Below, one piece after another: positions 53,208 through 62,734 of a stretch of DNA of 64,000 nucleotides. Both the position numbers and the translations under genes were made by a program. Under the pieces are notes generated by a model that saw only the letters and a program-made list of their open reading frames with translations, was not told the origin of the DNA and made no database searches. The stretch lies in assembly GCF_900091565.1 (NCBI RefSeq), contig NZ_FMCV01000001.1:186001-250000 (forward strand). Reading direction: 5' to 3'. This DNA comes from Micromonospora marina (GTDB lineage: Bacteria > Actinomycetota > Actinomycetes > Mycobacteriales > Micromonosporaceae). The stretch's first letter is position 1. Every line of letters begins with the position of its first letter.

Positions 53208-53597
53208 GTCGTGATCGTCTCACGCCCGCGGGCGGGCCCGGACGACGACGGCCGACGATCACGCTGCGCAACGTGCCCTAAGTCACGGTGAGTGACCAAC
53301 ACTGGGACGCACCCGGCCGGTCACGCCCGGACGGGTAGGGACCGGACACCCGGGCCAGACACCCCGGACGCCTCCACCAACGCCCTGACCCCACCAGCGG
53401 TGGCGAAGAAAAGAGCAGGAAGCGGTGGGTTCTAGCACGCGCGAGCGGCAGCGGCAAGACGCGCCGAACACAATCCGTCATCAGTTGACCACGCACCAGT
53501 TGTCGCCGGCCCGAATCGCGACCTACCGTTACCGCTCGTTGCGCAGAGTCACCCAGCGTCGGGCCGACCGCGCAGCGTGAGGAGATGAGGAGACTCC
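53208..53597. promoter_or_regulatory. Divergent region between folD and importer system 2
   Basis: 390 bases without a gene. On the folD side GTGATCGTC (53211-53219) and GACGATCAC (53254-53262) form a perfect 9-base inverted repeat in the leader, and GTCAC/GTGAC at 53282-53296 is a smaller one. On the importer side TTGTCG at 53500 and TACCGT at 53524, 18 bases apart, look like a promoter; GAGGAG runs stand before the ATG at 53598. The middle shows nothing recognisable. Confidence 0.45.
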
Positions 53598-55196
53598 ATG
53601 CGTGTTCGTAGGCTCGCGGCCTGGGCCGCGCTCCCGCTCGCGGTGACGCTGGGCCTGACGGCCTGCGGCTCGGGCGGTGGTGGCGGCGGCGCCGACGACT
53701 CCGACGCGGCCGTGCGGATCGAGATCGCCGAGCCGCAGCACCTGGTGCCCACAAACACCAACGAGACGAGCGGCTCCCAGGTCCTGTCGGCCCTGTTCAG
53801 CCCGCTCGTCGACTACGACGAGGCGAACAAGCCGCACGAGGTGGCGGCGGACTCGGTGACGACGTCGGACAACAAGGTCTGGACGATCAAGCTGAAGCCC
53901 GGCTACACGTTCCACAACGGCGAGAAGGTCACCGCCGACAACTACATCGACGCCTGGAACTACGGCGCGTACGCCCCGAACGGCCAGAACTCCAGCTACT
54001 TCTTCGAGAAGGTGGCCGGCTACGACGACCTCCAGGGCGAGAACCCGAAGGCGACGACGCTCAGCGGCCTGAAGAAGGTCGACGACCTGACCTTCACGGT
54101 GACGCTCAGCGAGCCGTACGTGGACTTCAAGTCCATGCTCGGCTACACCGCCTTCTACCCGCTGCCCGAGGCGGCCTTCTCCGCGCCGGGCGTGCTCGCC
54201 GAGAGCTACGAGCAGGCGCCGATCGGTCAGGGCCCGTTCAAGATGAAGGGGAGCTGGCAGCACGACGCCAAGGTCGAGGTGGAGCGCTACGACGCGTTCC
54301 CGGGCCAGCAGCCCAAGGTCGGCGGCGTCGAGTTCCGCATCTACCAGCAGCCGACCGCCGCGTACGCGGACGTGCTGTCGGACAACCTCGACGTGATCAA
54401 GACGATCCCGACCGAGAACCTGTCGACCGCCGCGACCGACCTGGGCGACCGCTTCCAGCAGAGCCCCGCCTCGTCGCTGCAGGTGCTGGCCTTCCCGACG
54501 TTCCAGGAGGAGTTCAGCAAGCCCGAGGTGCGCAAGGCGATCTCGATGGCGATCGACCGGGACGAGATCACCAAGTCGATCTTCAAGGACTCGCAGCAGC
54601 CGGCCCGCTCGTTCGTCTCGCCGGTGGTCGCCGGTTACCGGGAGAACACCATCGGCACCGCGGGCGCGTTCGACCCGGTCAAGGCCAAGGCCGAGTACGA
54701 GGCCGCGGGCGGCCCGAAGAAGATCGAGCTGTCCTACAACGGCGACGGCGGCCACAAGGACTGGATCGACGCCACCTGCAACCAGCTCAAGGCCAACCTG
54801 GGCGTGGAGTGCGTGGGCACCGCCGAGCCGAAGTTCGCGGACCTGCTGACCAAGCTCAAGCAGAAGCAGTCGGTCGGCCTGTTCCGGATGGGCTGGGTCA
54901 TGGACTACCCGTCCATGGAGAACTACCTCGGCCCGCTGTACAGCACCACCGGCTCGTCGAACTACTACGGCTACAGCAACCCGGAGTTCGACAAGCTGCT
55001 CGCCGAGGGCGCCCGCGCGACGACCGAGGACGAGGCGGTCAAGAAGTACCAGGCGGCGGAGGACCTGCTCGCGCAGGACTTGCCGGTGATCCCGCTGCGG
55101 TACGGGCAGAACAACTTCGGCCACTCGACCAAGGTCAAGAACGTCCACGTGGACCTCTTCGACCGGGTGGACCTGCTGAAGATCGAACGCGCCTGA
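53598..55196 (+). CDS. Peptide ABC importer substrate-binding lipoprotein (SBP family 5), system 2
   Basis: 532 residues. Signal: basic start, hydrophobic core and lipobox LTAC with Cys23, then a glycine-rich linker. Family 5 features: LKPGYTFHNGEKVTADNYIDAWNYGA near 100-125 and VRKAISMAIDRDEITKSIF near 315-333; YSTTGSSNYYGYSNPEFDKLL near the end resembles OppA proteins. First gene of the plus-strand operon SBP-B-C-D-F. A hairpin after its stop may reduce transcription of the following genes, giving excess binding protein. Confidence 0.92.
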   Translation: MRVRRLAAWAALPLAVTLGLTACGSGGGGGGADDSDAAVRIEIAEPQHLVPTNTNETSGSQVLSALFSPLVDYDEANKPHEVAADSVTTSDNKVWTIKLKPGYTFHNGEKVTADNYIDAWNYGAYAPNGQNSSYFFEKVAGYDDLQGENPKATTLSGLKKVDDLTFTVTLSEPYVDFKSMLGYTAFYPLPEAAFSAPGVLAESYEQAPIGQGPFKMKGSWQHDAKVEVERYDAFPGQQPKVGGVEFRIYQQPTAAYADVLSDNLDVIKTIPTENLSTAATDLGDRFQQSPASSLQVLAFPTFQEEFSKPEVRKAISMAIDRDEITKSIFKDSQQPARSFVSPVVAGYRENTIGTAGAFDPVKAKAEYEAAGGPKKIELSYNGDGGHKDWIDATCNQLKANLGVECVGTAEPKFADLLTKLKQKQSVGLFRMGWVMDYPSMENYLGPLYSTTGSSNYYGYSNPEFDKLLAEGARATTEDEAVKKYQAAEDLLAQDLPVIPLRYGQNNFGHSTKVKNVHVDLFDRVDLLKIERA

Positions 55197-55208
55197 CACC
55201 CCGCTGAC

Positions 55209-55241
55209 GGGCCGGGCCACCCCCACCGGGTGGCCCGGCCC
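55209..55241 (+). terminator. Intra-operon hairpin after binding-protein gene
   Basis: GGGCCGGGCCACCC and GGGTGGCCCGGCCC, a perfect 14-bp stem with a 5-base loop, between the binding-protein and permease genes. It could be a partial terminator or an mRNA-stability element. Confidence 0.6.
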
Positions 55242-55285
55242 TCGCATTGGCACGCATTTCACCCGTTTTCGGCAGACTTGCCAGC

Positions 55286-56224
55286 ATGCTCCGCTTCATC
55301 CTGCGGCGACTGCTCCAGATGGTCCTCGCCTTCTTCGGGACCACGCTGATCGTCTACGCGCTGATGTTCGCCGGGCAGGGCGACCCGATCCAGGCCCTCG
55401 CCGGGGAGCGGCCGGTGACCGCCGCGCAGCGCGCCTACCTGACCGAGAAGTACCACCTGGACGCGACGGGTGTCGGCGGCTTCTTCTACCGCTACCTCGA
55501 CTATCTGGGCGGCCTGGTCCAGGGTGACCTCGGGGAGTCGCTGACCGGGCGGCAGATCAGCGACATCCTCGCCGCCGCCTGGCCGGTCACGGTGAAGCTC
55601 GCGGTGATCGCGATGGCCGTGACGGTGATCTTCGGGGTCACCGCGGGCGTGATCGCGGCGATCCGCCGCTCCGGCGTGTTCGACCACGCCACGCTCGTGC
55701 TCACGCTGCTGGTGCTCGGCATCCCGACGATCGTGCTGGCCCCGCTGGCCCAGTACTTCCTCGGCGTCCGATGGCCGGTCTTCCCGCCCACCGCCGGAGC
55801 CCAGCCCTCCTTCTACGCGCTGCTGCTGCCCGGCATCGTGCTCGGCTCGCTGTCACTGGCCACCGCGCTGCGGCTGACGCGTACCTCGGTGACCGAGAAC
55901 CTGCGCGCCGACTACGTCCGGACCGCCCGGTCCAAGGGCCTGCGGCGACGCCGGATAGTCGGCGTGCACGTGCTGCGCAACTCGCTCATCCCGGTGGTCA
56001 CCTTCCTCGGCGTCGAGCTGGGCAACCTGATGGGCGGCGCGATCATCACCGAGGGCGTGTTCAACGTCCCGGGCGTCGGCTTCAACCTGTTCCGCGGCAT
56101 CCGCACCGAGGACGGCCCGCTGGTGGTCGGCATCGTCAGCGTGCTCGTCGTGGTCTACCTGCTGTCCAACCTGGTGGTGGACGTGCTCTACGCCGTACTC
56201 GACCCGAGGATCCGCTATGAGTGA
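55286..56224 (+). CDS. Peptide ABC importer permease, DppB-type, system 2
   Basis: 312 residues. N-terminal helix FILRRLLQMVLAFFGTTLIVYAL, a short external loop (GDPIQALAGERPVTAAQRAYL), then five more helices. Docking loop YVRTARSKGLRRRRIVGVHVLRNSL near 210-234 and ending VLYAVLDPRIRYE. The ATG at 55286 is chosen at the family start; the frame to 55247 adds unrelated residues. Its last codons overlap an MSER mini-ORF (ATG 56217). Confidence 0.93.
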   Translation: MLRFILRRLLQMVLAFFGTTLIVYALMFAGQGDPIQALAGERPVTAAQRAYLTEKYHLDATGVGGFFYRYLDYLGGLVQGDLGESLTGRQISDILAAAWPVTVKLAVIAMAVTVIFGVTAGVIAAIRRSGVFDHATLVLTLLVLGIPTIVLAPLAQYFLGVRWPVFPPTAGAQPSFYALLLPGIVLGSLSLATALRLTRTSVTENLRADYVRTARSKGLRRRRIVGVHVLRNSLIPVVTFLGVELGNLMGGAIITEGVFNVPGVGFNLFRGIRTEDGPLVVGIVSVLVVVYLLSNLVVDVLYAVLDPRIRYE

Positions 56225-56246
56225 GCGCAGCGAGGTGCGGCCGTGA
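56217..56246 (+). repeat. Short MSER mini-ORF joining two permease genes
   Basis: ATG at 56217 begins the nine-residue frame MSERSEVRP. It starts inside the DppB-type gene, and its stop overlaps the GTG of the DppC-type gene (GTGA at 56243). The ATGAGTGAGCGCAGCGAGG core matches the start of the repeats at 17609 and 19160. Confidence 0.55.
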
Positions 56247-57199
56247 GCGACTTCGAGACGGTGGCGGCGACCGAGAACCAGGCCGCGCGGCGCGGCGTGT
56301 CAGGCGAGCCGGGCACGCCCGGCCGGGCCGGCCGGCCGGACCGCGCCCGCAGCCTGGCCGGTGACGCCTGGCGGGACCTGCGCCGCAACCCGGTCTTCTG
56401 GATCAGCCTGCTCCTGGTGGTGCTGGTCGCCGCGATGGCGGTGGCGCCCGGGCTGTTCGCCGCCAACGACCCGCGCGACTGCGTGCTGTCGCGGCAGCAC
56501 GCCGGGCCGTCCGGCGGGGCCATCTTCGGGTACGACTTCCAGGGCTGCGACACGTTCGCCCGCGCGGTCTACGGCGCCCGTGCCTCACTGCTCGTCGGCG
56601 CGCTCTCCGCGCTGATCACCGGCGTGATCGCCCTCGTCGTCGGCATGCTCGCCGGCTACTTCGGCGGATGGGTCGACGCGGTGCTGTCCCGGGTGATCGA
56701 CATCGTGCTCGGCATCCCGCTGCTGCTGGCCGCGATCGTGTTGCTCAAGCGCGTGAGCACGAGCGGCGACACGGTACGCCTGTTCGCGGTGATCCTCGTC
56801 CTGGCGCTGCTCGGCTGGACCACTGCGGCCCGGGTGGTCCGCTCCTCGGTGATCACCGCCCGGGAGCAGGACTACGTGGCGGCGGCCCGGATGCTCGGGG
56901 CCGGCAACGGCCGGATCATGTGGCGGCACATCCTGCCGAACGCGCTCGCCCCGGCCGTCGTGGTGCTCACCATCGCGCTCGGGTCGTTCATCGCGGCCGA
57001 GGCGACACTGAGCTTCCTCGGCATCGGGCTGAAGGCGCCGACCATCTCCTGGGGCATCGACATCGACGCCGGCCGGGTGCACATGCGGGAGTCGGCGACG
57101 CCGCTGATCGTGCCGTCGACGTTCCTCGCCCTGACCGTGCTCGCCTTCATCATGCTCGGCGACGCGATCCGCGACGCCTTCGACCCGAAGCTCCGGTGA
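56243..57199 (+). CDS. Peptide ABC importer permease, DppC-type, system 2
   Basis: 318 residues. A 45-residue polar N-terminus, a first helix (PVFWISLLLVVLVAAMAVAPG), an external loop with GYDFQGCDTFARAVYGARAS, then five helices. Docking loop YVAAARMLGAGNGRIMWRHILPN near 215-237 and closing GDAIRDAFDPKLR. GTG at 56243 is coupled to the MSER mini-ORF upstream; the ATPase gene follows after six bases. Confidence 0.93.
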   Translation: MSDFETVAATENQAARRGVSGEPGTPGRAGRPDRARSLAGDAWRDLRRNPVFWISLLLVVLVAAMAVAPGLFAANDPRDCVLSRQHAGPSGGAIFGYDFQGCDTFARAVYGARASLLVGALSALITGVIALVVGMLAGYFGGWVDAVLSRVIDIVLGIPLLLAAIVLLKRVSTSGDTVRLFAVILVLALLGWTTAARVVRSSVITAREQDYVAAARMLGAGNGRIMWRHILPNALAPAVVVLTIALGSFIAAEATLSFLGIGLKAPTISWGIDIDAGRVHMRESATPLIVPSTFLALTVLAFIMLGDAIRDAFDPKLR

Positions 57200-57205
57200 C
57201 TCCCC

Positions 57206-58243
57206 ATGACGCAGAACGCGGTCCGGCCCACGCCGGCCTCGCCCACCCCGCCCGGCGGCCACCTGCTGGAGGTACGGGACCTGCACGTCGAGTTCCGCAC
57301 CCGGGAGGGTGTGGCCCGGGTGATCAACGGGGTGACGTACCACCTGGACGCCGGTGAGACGCTCGCGGTGCTGGGCGAGTCCGGCTCGGGCAAGTCCGTC
57401 ACCGCCCAGGCGATCATGGGCATCCTGGACAGCCCGCCCGCGTACGTGCGCGCCGGGCAGATTCTCTACCAGGGGCGGGACCTGCTCACCCGGCCGGAGG
57501 AGGAACGCCGGCAGATCCGCGGCGCCGAGATCGCGATGATCTTCCAGGACGCGCTGTCGGCGTTGAATCCGGTCTTCCCGGTCGGCTGGCAGATCGGCGA
57601 GTCGTTGCGCGAGCGGGCCGGGATGTCGCGGGCCGACGCGCGCAGGCGCACCGTCGAGCTGATGGACCTGGTCCGGATCCCGGCCGCGGCGAAGCGGATC
57701 GGCGACTACCCGCACCAGTTCTCCGGCGGCATGCGGCAACGCGTCATGATCGCGATGGCGCTGGCGCTGGACCCGAAGGTGCTGATCGCCGACGAGCCCA
57801 CCACCGCGCTGGACGTCACGGTGCAGGCGCAGATCATGGACCTCCTGGCCGACCTGCGCCGGGACCTCGGCATGGCGCTCGTCCTGATCACCCACGACCT
57901 GGGCGTGGTAGCCGGTGTGGCGGACCGGATCGCGGTCATGTACGCGGGCCGCATCGTCGAGCACGCCGACGTGCACGCGCTGTACCGGGCGCCGGCCCAC
58001 CCGTACACGAAGGGGTTGCTGGAGTCGATCCCGCGACTGGACGTGCGCGGCCAGGCGCTGTCCAGCATCCGCGGGCTGCCGCCGAACCTGATGGCGATCC
58101 CGTCCGGCTGCCCGTTCCACCCCCGGTGCCCGTACGTCCAGCAGGTCTGCGTGGACGAGGTGCCGCACGACCTGGTGCTCGGCGACGGGCGGACCAGCGC
58201 GTGCCACTTCGCCCAGGAGGTGCACGATGACCGCGACGACTGA
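57206..58243 (+). CDS. Peptide ABC importer ATPase, DppD-type, system 2
   Basis: 345 residues. Walker A GESGSGKS near 58, signature SGGMRQR near 177, Walker [12 protein letters not shown] near 195. The C-terminal extension has all four cysteines ([17 protein letters not shown]) of the iron-sulfur motif, unlike the DppD of system 1. Its end overlaps the DppF-type gene by 17 bases. Confidence 0.93.
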   Translation: MTQNAVRPTPASPTPPGGHLLEVRDLHVEFRTREGVARVINGVTYHLDAGETLAVLGESGSGKSVTAQAIMGILDSPPAYVRAGQILYQGRDLLTRPEEERRQIRGAEIAMIFQDALSALNPVFPVGWQIGESLRERAGMSRADARRRTVELMDLVRIPAAAKRIGDYPHQFSGGMRQRVMIAMALALDPKVLIADEPTTALDVTVQAQIMDLLADLRRDLGMALVLITHDLGVVAGVADRIAVMYAGRIVEHADVHALYRAPAHPYTKGLLESIPRLDVRGQALSSIRGLPPNLMAIPSGCPFHPRCPYVQQVCVDEVPHDLVLGDGRTSACHFAQEVHDDRDD

Positions 58244-59255
58244 ACCCGCCAAGGTGCGCGGCGAGACGATCCTCGCCGTCGACCAGCTGGTCAAACACTT
58301 CCCGATCAGCCAGGGCGTGCTGTTCAAGAAGACCATCGGCCAGGTCAAGGCGGTCGACGGCGTCTCGTTCGAGCTGCGGCGCGGCGAGACGCTCGGCGTG
58401 GTGGGCGAGTCCGGCTGCGGCAAGTCCACGCTGGCCCGGCTGCTGATGCGCCTGGAGACGCCCACCTCCGGGCGGGTCACGCTGGAGGGGCGCGACCTGC
58501 TCCGGGCGACCGGGGCGGACCTGCGCCGGCTGCGCCGGAACATGCAGATGGTGATGCAGGACCCCTACACCTCGCTGAACCCGCGCATGACAGTCGGCGA
58601 CATCATCGGCGAGCCGTTCGAGATCCACCCGGAGGCGGCACCGAAGCGCAGCCGGCGGCAGCGGGTGCAGGAGCTGCTCGACGTGGTCGGGCTCAATCCG
58701 GAGCACGTCAACCGCTACCCGCACCAGTTCTCCGGCGGTCAACGGCAGCGCATCGGCATCGCCCGGGCGCTCGCGCTGCGGCCGGAGATCATCGTCTGCG
58801 ACGAGCCGGTGTCGGCCCTCGACGTCTCGATCCAGGCCCAGGTGATCAACCTGCTCCGGGAGCTTCAGGACGAGCTGGGGCTGTCGTACATCTTCATCGC
58901 CCACGACCTGTCGGTGGTGCGGCACATCTCGGACCGGGTGGCGGTGATGTACCTGGGCCGGATCGTGGAGATCGGCACCGAGGAGCAGATCTACCAGCGC
59001 GCCACCCACCCGTACACCCAGGCGCTGCTGTCGGCGGTGCCGGTGCCCGACCCGGAGGCCCGCGACCGGCGGACCATCATCCGGCTCACCGGCGACGTGC
59101 CCAGCCCGGCCGAACCGCCGTCCGGCTGCCATTTCCGGACCCGCTGCTGGAAGGCCGAGGAGGTCTGTGCGACGCAGGATCCGCAGGCGGTACCCCGCGC
59201 GGCGGACCCGCACCCCAGCGCCTGCCACTTCGCCGAGGTGCGCACCGAGGCGTGA
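58227..59255 (+). CDS. Peptide ABC importer ATPase, DppF-type, system 2
   Basis: 342 residues, last gene of the operon. Walker [10 protein letters not shown] near 61, signature SGGQRQR near 170, Walker [13 protein letters not shown] near 190. Four cysteines at the C-terminus ([17 protein letters not shown]). GGAGGTG stands six bases before the ATG inside the DppD-type gene. A strong hairpin follows the stop. Confidence 0.93.
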   Translation: MTATTEPAKVRGETILAVDQLVKHFPISQGVLFKKTIGQVKAVDGVSFELRRGETLGVVGESGCGKSTLARLLMRLETPTSGRVTLEGRDLLRATGADLRRLRRNMQMVMQDPYTSLNPRMTVGDIIGEPFEIHPEAAPKRSRRQRVQELLDVVGLNPEHVNRYPHQFSGGQRQRIGIARALALRPEIIVCDEPVSALDVSIQAQVINLLRELQDELGLSYIFIAHDLSVVRHISDRVAVMYLGRIVEIGTEEQIYQRATHPYTQALLSAVPVPDPEARDRRTIIRLTGDVPSPAEPPSGCHFRTRCWKAEEVCATQDPQAVPRAADPHPSACHFAEVRTEA

Positions 59256-59262
59256 CGACGAA

Positions 59263-59296
59263 GGCCCCGTCCCCCGGAGGAAGAGGGGGCGGGGCC
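59263..59296 (+). terminator. Hairpin terminator of importer operon 2
   Basis: GGCCCCGTCCCCC and GGGGGCGGGGCC pair along 12 positions with one bulged base and a 9-base loop, eight bases after the stop. Confidence 0.65.
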
Positions 59297-59435
59297 TCCG
59301 ATACGGGCACGCGCGGACGGGGGCCCGGCGGCGTGCGGCGCGCGTGCGGCGAGCCGGCCGCGCGGCAGCGGCACGACCTCCGGGTGCGTCCGCCGTAGGG
59401 ACTGCCGACACACCCGGACGGGCCGGCCGGACCCG

Positions 59436-61010
59436 TCAGTGGAAGAAGTGCCGAGTGCCGGTGAGGTACATGGTGACGCCGGTCGCCTTGCAGGCCGCGA
59501 TGGTCTCCTCGTCCCGGATCGAGCCGCCCGGCTGGACGATCGCCCGCACCCCGGCGTCGATGAGGATCTGCGGACCGTCGGCGAACGGGAAGAACGCGTC
59601 CGAGGCGCAGACCGAGCCGCGGGCCCGCTCGTCACCGGCCCGGCTGACCGCCAGCCGCGCCGAGTCCACCCGGTTGACCTGGCCCATGCCGACGCCGACG
59701 GTGGCGCCGTCACGGGCCAGCAGGATCGCGTTGCTCTTGACCGCGCGCACCGCCCGCCAGGCGAACGCCAGGTCCCGCAGGGTCGCTGCGTCGGCCGGGT
59801 CGCCGGTGGCGAGCGTCCAGCCGGACGGGTCGTCGCCGGGCGCGTCGACGGCGTCCCGCGTCTGCACCAGCACGCCGCCGCTGACCTGCCGCCACTCGGC
59901 CGGACGGACGGCGGACACGGGTGCCCGCAGCAGCCGGAGGTTCTTCCTGGCGCGCAGCAGTTCCAGCGCGTCCTCGTCGAAGCCGGGCGCCACCAGCACC
60001 TCGGTGAAGATCTCCGCGACCTGCCCGGCCATCGCCGCGTCGACCGGACGGTTCACCGCGATCACGCCGCCGAACGCGGAGACCGGGTCGCAGGCGTGCG
60101 CCTTGCGGTGCGCCTCGGCCACGTCCGCGCCCACCGCGATGCCGCACGGGTTGGCGTGCTTGATGATCGCCACCGCCGGCTGGTCCGGGAAGTCGTTCGC
60201 GGCCCGCCAGGCGGCGTCCGCGTCGACGTAGTTGTTGTAGGACATCTCCTTGCCGTGCAACTGCTCGGCCTGGGCCAGCCCGGCCGGCGCACCCGGGTCG
60301 GTGTAGAGCGCCGCCGCCTGGTGCGGGTTCTCGCCGTACCGCAGCACCGCCTGGCGGCGCAGCGCCAGCCCGGCGAACTCCGGCCAGCCGTCCTGCGCCG
60401 GCGAGACGGTGGTGGCGAACCAGTCGGCCACCGCGACGTCGTAGTCGGCGATGTCGGCGAACGCGCGGGCGGCGAGCGCCCGGCGCCGGGCGGCTGTGAA
60501 GCCGCCCTCGGCGAGCGCGGCCACCACCGCCGGGTACGCGGCCGGGTCGGTCACCACCGCCACCGAGGCGTGGTTCTTCGCCGCGGCCCGCACCATCGCC
60601 GGACCGCCGATGTCGATCTGCTCCACGCACTCGTCGGTGCCGGCGCCGGAGGCGACTGTGGCCTGGAACGGGTAGAGGTTGGAGACCAGCAGGTCGATGC
60701 CGGCGATGCCGTGCTCGTCGAGCTGCCCGGCGTGCTCGTCCTTGCGCAGGTCGGCGAGGAGGCCGCCGTGGATCTTCGGGTGCAGCGTCTTGACCCGGCC
60801 GTCGAGGATCTCCGGGAAGCCGGTGACCTGCTCGACCGGCGTCACCGGCACCCCGGCGCCGGAGATCGTCGACGCGGTGCTCCCGGTCGACACGATCTCC
60901 ACGCCGGCCTCGTGCAGGGCACGGGCCAGCTCGACCAGGCCGGCCTTGTCGTAGACGCTGACCAGCGCGCGCCGGATCGGGCGGCGGCCGGTGTCCTCAG
61001 TGGCGTTCAC
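59436..61010 (-). CDS. purH: Bifunctional AICAR transformylase/IMP cyclohydrolase
   Basis: 524 residues. IMP cyclohydrolase at the N-terminus ([35 protein letters not shown]) and AICAR transformylase at the C-terminus with the catalytic KHANPCG and [12 protein letters not shown]; it ends GTRHFFH. These are the last two steps of IMP synthesis and use 10-formyl-THF. GTG at 61010 is chosen because it overlaps the purN stop (GTGA); the frame beyond it lies in purN. Confidence 0.96.
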   Translation of the reverse strand: MNATEDTGRRPIRRALVSVYDKAGLVELARALHEAGVEIVSTGSTASTISGAGVPVTPVEQVTGFPEILDGRVKTLHPKIHGGLLADLRKDEHAGQLDEHGIAGIDLLVSNLYPFQATVASGAGTDECVEQIDIGGPAMVRAAAKNHASVAVVTDPAAYPAVVAALAEGGFTAARRRALAARAFADIADYDVAVADWFATTVSPAQDGWPEFAGLALRRQAVLRYGENPHQAAALYTDPGAPAGLAQAEQLHGKEMSYNNYVDADAAWRAANDFPDQPAVAIIKHANPCGIAVGADVAEAHRKAHACDPVSAFGGVIAVNRPVDAAMAGQVAEIFTEVLVAPGFDEDALELLRARKNLRLLRAPVSAVRPAEWRQVSGGVLVQTRDAVDAPGDDPSGWTLATGDPADAATLRDLAFAWRAVRAVKSNAILLARDGATVGVGMGQVNRVDSARLAVSRAGDERARGSVCASDAFFPFADGPQILIDAGVRAIVQPGGSIRDEETIAACKATGVTMYLTGTRHFFH

Positions 61011-61627
61011 GGGATGGTGACCTTTCTGCCGGTGATCGTCCAACCTTCACGGACCAGGCGGCCGACCTGCTCGACGAGCTGGCGCCGCTCGGCGGACTTG
61101 ATGCGCTCGGTGAGCGTGTCCTCGTCGTCGTCGTCGCGCACCGGCACCGCGACCTGGGCCACGATCGGGCCGGTGTCCATGCCGGCGTCGACGAAGAACA
61201 GGGTGGCCCCGGTGAGCTTGACGCCGTACGCCAGCGCGTCGCGGGGGCCGTGGATGCCGGGGAACGCCGGCAGGAGCGTGTTGTGCGTGTTGAGGTAGCG
61301 GTCGCCGAACGCGGCCAGGAACTCCGGCCCGACCAGCTTGAGGAACCCGGCGCTGATGACCAGGTCGGGCCGGTGCTCGGCGACCCGATCGGTGAGCGCC
61401 TTGTCCCAGTCGGCGCGGGTGGGGTGGTCCTTGACGCGCTCGACGAAGGACGGCACACCCGCGGCGGCGGCCCGGTCCAGGCCGGCGATCCCGTCCCGGT
61501 CGGCGCCGACGGCGACCACGCGGGCGCCGTACCCGGGGTCGGCGGTGGCGTCCAGCAGCGCCTGGAGGTTGCTGCCGGAACCGGAGACGAGGACGACGAG
61601 GCGGGCGACGGACGCGGGCTCGGTCAC
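61007..61627 (-). CDS. purN: Phosphoribosylglycinamide formyltransferase
   Basis: 206 residues. Opening [15 protein letters not shown] is the phosphate-binding loop. Catalytic residues are in [12 protein letters not shown] (Asn and His; here NTHNT replaces the more usual NxHPS) and [12 protein letters not shown] (Asp). It formylates GAR with 10-formyl-THF. Coupled to purH by a GTGA overlap; GTG start with a TAGGGT box six bases upstream. The purN-purH order beside a PerM-like gene matches mycobacteria. Confidence 0.95.
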   Translation of the reverse strand: MTEPASVARLVVLVSGSGSNLQALLDATADPGYGARVVAVGADRDGIAGLDRAAAAGVPSFVERVKDHPTRADWDKALTDRVAEHRPDLVISAGFLKLVGPEFLAAFGDRYLNTHNTLLPAFPGIHGPRDALAYGVKLTGATLFFVDAGMDTGPIVAQVAVPVRDDDDEDTLTERIKSAERRQLVEQVGRLVREGWTITGRKVTIP

Positions 61628-61633
61628 CGGGCA

Positions 61634-61639
61634 ACCCTA
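61634..61639 (-). promoter_or_regulatory. Putative -10 box of leaderless promoter (purN-purH)
   Basis: TAGGGT on the minus strand, six bases before the GTG at 61627. Confidence 0.45.
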
Positions 61640-61805
61640 TCGGGCAGGTCAGGCCGTCCGGCCGCGGGGCGGCGGCTCGTCAGGTGACCTCTCGGATGGC
61701 GTGGTCGCGGTACGCTGCCGGTCGCCCGGTGTCCGGCCTCGCGCCTGGCCCGCACCCCACGATGAAACCGGCACGCCGCGTGCCGTCGGACCGAGGAGTA
61801 CCGCC

Positions 61806-62102
61806 ATGCAGCCCGGATACCCCCCGCAGCAGCCACCGCAGATCGACAACAACATGACGATGTCCATCGTCGCGATCTTCCTGTTCTGGCCGCTCGCGAT
61901 CCCGGCCATCATCAACGCGTCGAAGGTCAACCCGCTGATCCAGCAGGGTGACTACGCCGGCGCGCAGGCCGCCGCCGCCGAGTCGAAGAAGTGGTCCAAG
62001 TGGGCCCTCATCGTCGGCCTGGTCTGGATCGCCGTCATCGTGGTGGGATGTTGCCTCCTCGGCGGCCTGGCTGGTCTCGCCGGCGACAGCGGCACGAACT
62101 GA
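61806..62102 (+). CDS. CD225/dispanin-like small membrane protein
   Basis: 98 residues. A Pro/Gln-rich start (QPGYPPQQPPQIDNN) precedes two hydrophobic segments, MSIVAIFLFWPLAIPAIINA (about 20-38) and ALIVGLVWIAVIVVGCCLLGG (about 68-88), joined by an amphipathic loop with VNPLIQQGDYAGAQAAA. The first helix and loop fit the CD225/dispanin pattern. Function in bacteria is unknown. GAGGAGT lies before the ATG. Followed after 34 bases by a protein of similar plan. Confidence 0.75.
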   Translation: MQPGYPPQQPPQIDNNMTMSIVAIFLFWPLAIPAIINASKVNPLIQQGDYAGAQAAAAESKKWSKWALIVGLVWIAVIVVGCCLLGGLAGLAGDSGTN

Positions 62103-62136
62103 CTGACGAACAGAACCGACCTGAGGAGCACCTGAC

Positions 62137-62679
62137 ATGCAGCCCGGTTACCCCGGACAGGACCCGTACGGCCAGCAGCCGAACCAGGACCCGACCGCCC
62201 AGCCGAACGACCCGTACGCGCAGCCGCCGCAGGCCCCGCAGTACGGACAGCAGCCGCAGTACGGACAGCAGCCGACCTCGGGCCAGCCGTACGGCCAGCC
62301 CACCTCGGGTCAGCCCGCCTACGGTCAGGACCCGTACGCGCAGCAGCAGCCGTACGGCGCCGCGCCGCAGTACCCGGCCGCCGGCTACCCGGGCGGCCCG
62401 GGGCCGGGGCAGGGGCAGAACAACACGATGGGCCTGATCGGCATGATCGTCGGCATCACGTCGATCGTGCTCGGCCTGTGCTGCCCGCTGCTGGGTGTCC
62501 CGGCCGGTATCGCGGCCGTGATCCTCGGCGTGCTGGGTCAGAAGAAGGTCCAGTCCGGTGAGGCCAGCAACGCCGGCCAGGCGAGGGCCGCCCTGATCTG
62601 CGGTGCCGTCGGTGTGGTCGTCGGCATCATCAGCGCCATCGCCGGCGCCGCGATCAACATGAACAACTTCGGTTCCTGA
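62137..62679 (+). CDS. DUF4190-type membrane protein with Tyr-Gly-Gln-Pro repeat region
   Basis: 180 residues. Residues 1-88 are low-complexity with repeated YGQQP and TSGQP units (PQYGQQPQYGQQPTSGQP). Residues about 95-180 hold two helices, MGLIGMIVGITSIVLGLCC and AALICGAVGVVVGIISAIAG, with VILGVLGQKKVQSGEASNAGQA between, the DUF4190 pattern. The tail is probably cytosolic and may bind other proteins. GAGGAGC precedes the ATG. Likely cotranscribed with the preceding gene. Confidence 0.8.
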   Translation: MQPGYPGQDPYGQQPNQDPTAQPNDPYAQPPQAPQYGQQPQYGQQPTSGQPYGQPTSGQPAYGQDPYAQQQPYGAAPQYPAAGYPGGPGPGQGQNNTMGLIGMIVGITSIVLGLCCPLLGVPAGIAAVILGVLGQKKVQSGEASNAGQARAALICGAVGVVVGIISAIAGAAINMNNFGS

Positions 62680-62690
62680 CCGTCGTACGA

Positions 62691-62724
62691 CGAGGGGCGT
62701 CCGGCGACCGCCGGGCGCCCCTCG
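62691..62724. terminator. Bidirectional terminator hairpin
   Basis: CGAGGGGCGTCCGGC and GCCGGGCGCCCCTCG form a 15-bp stem with one mismatch and a 4-base loop between two convergent genes. Confidence 0.7.
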
Positions 62725-62734
62725 CGCGTCCCGG

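Noticed and set aside
53529..55262. A 577-codon open frame on the minus strand
   Set aside because: Antisense to the binding-protein gene, which has a proper lipobox and family motifs.
56585..58543. A 652-codon open frame on the minus strand
   Set aside because: Antisense across three importer genes; no ribosome binding site or motif.
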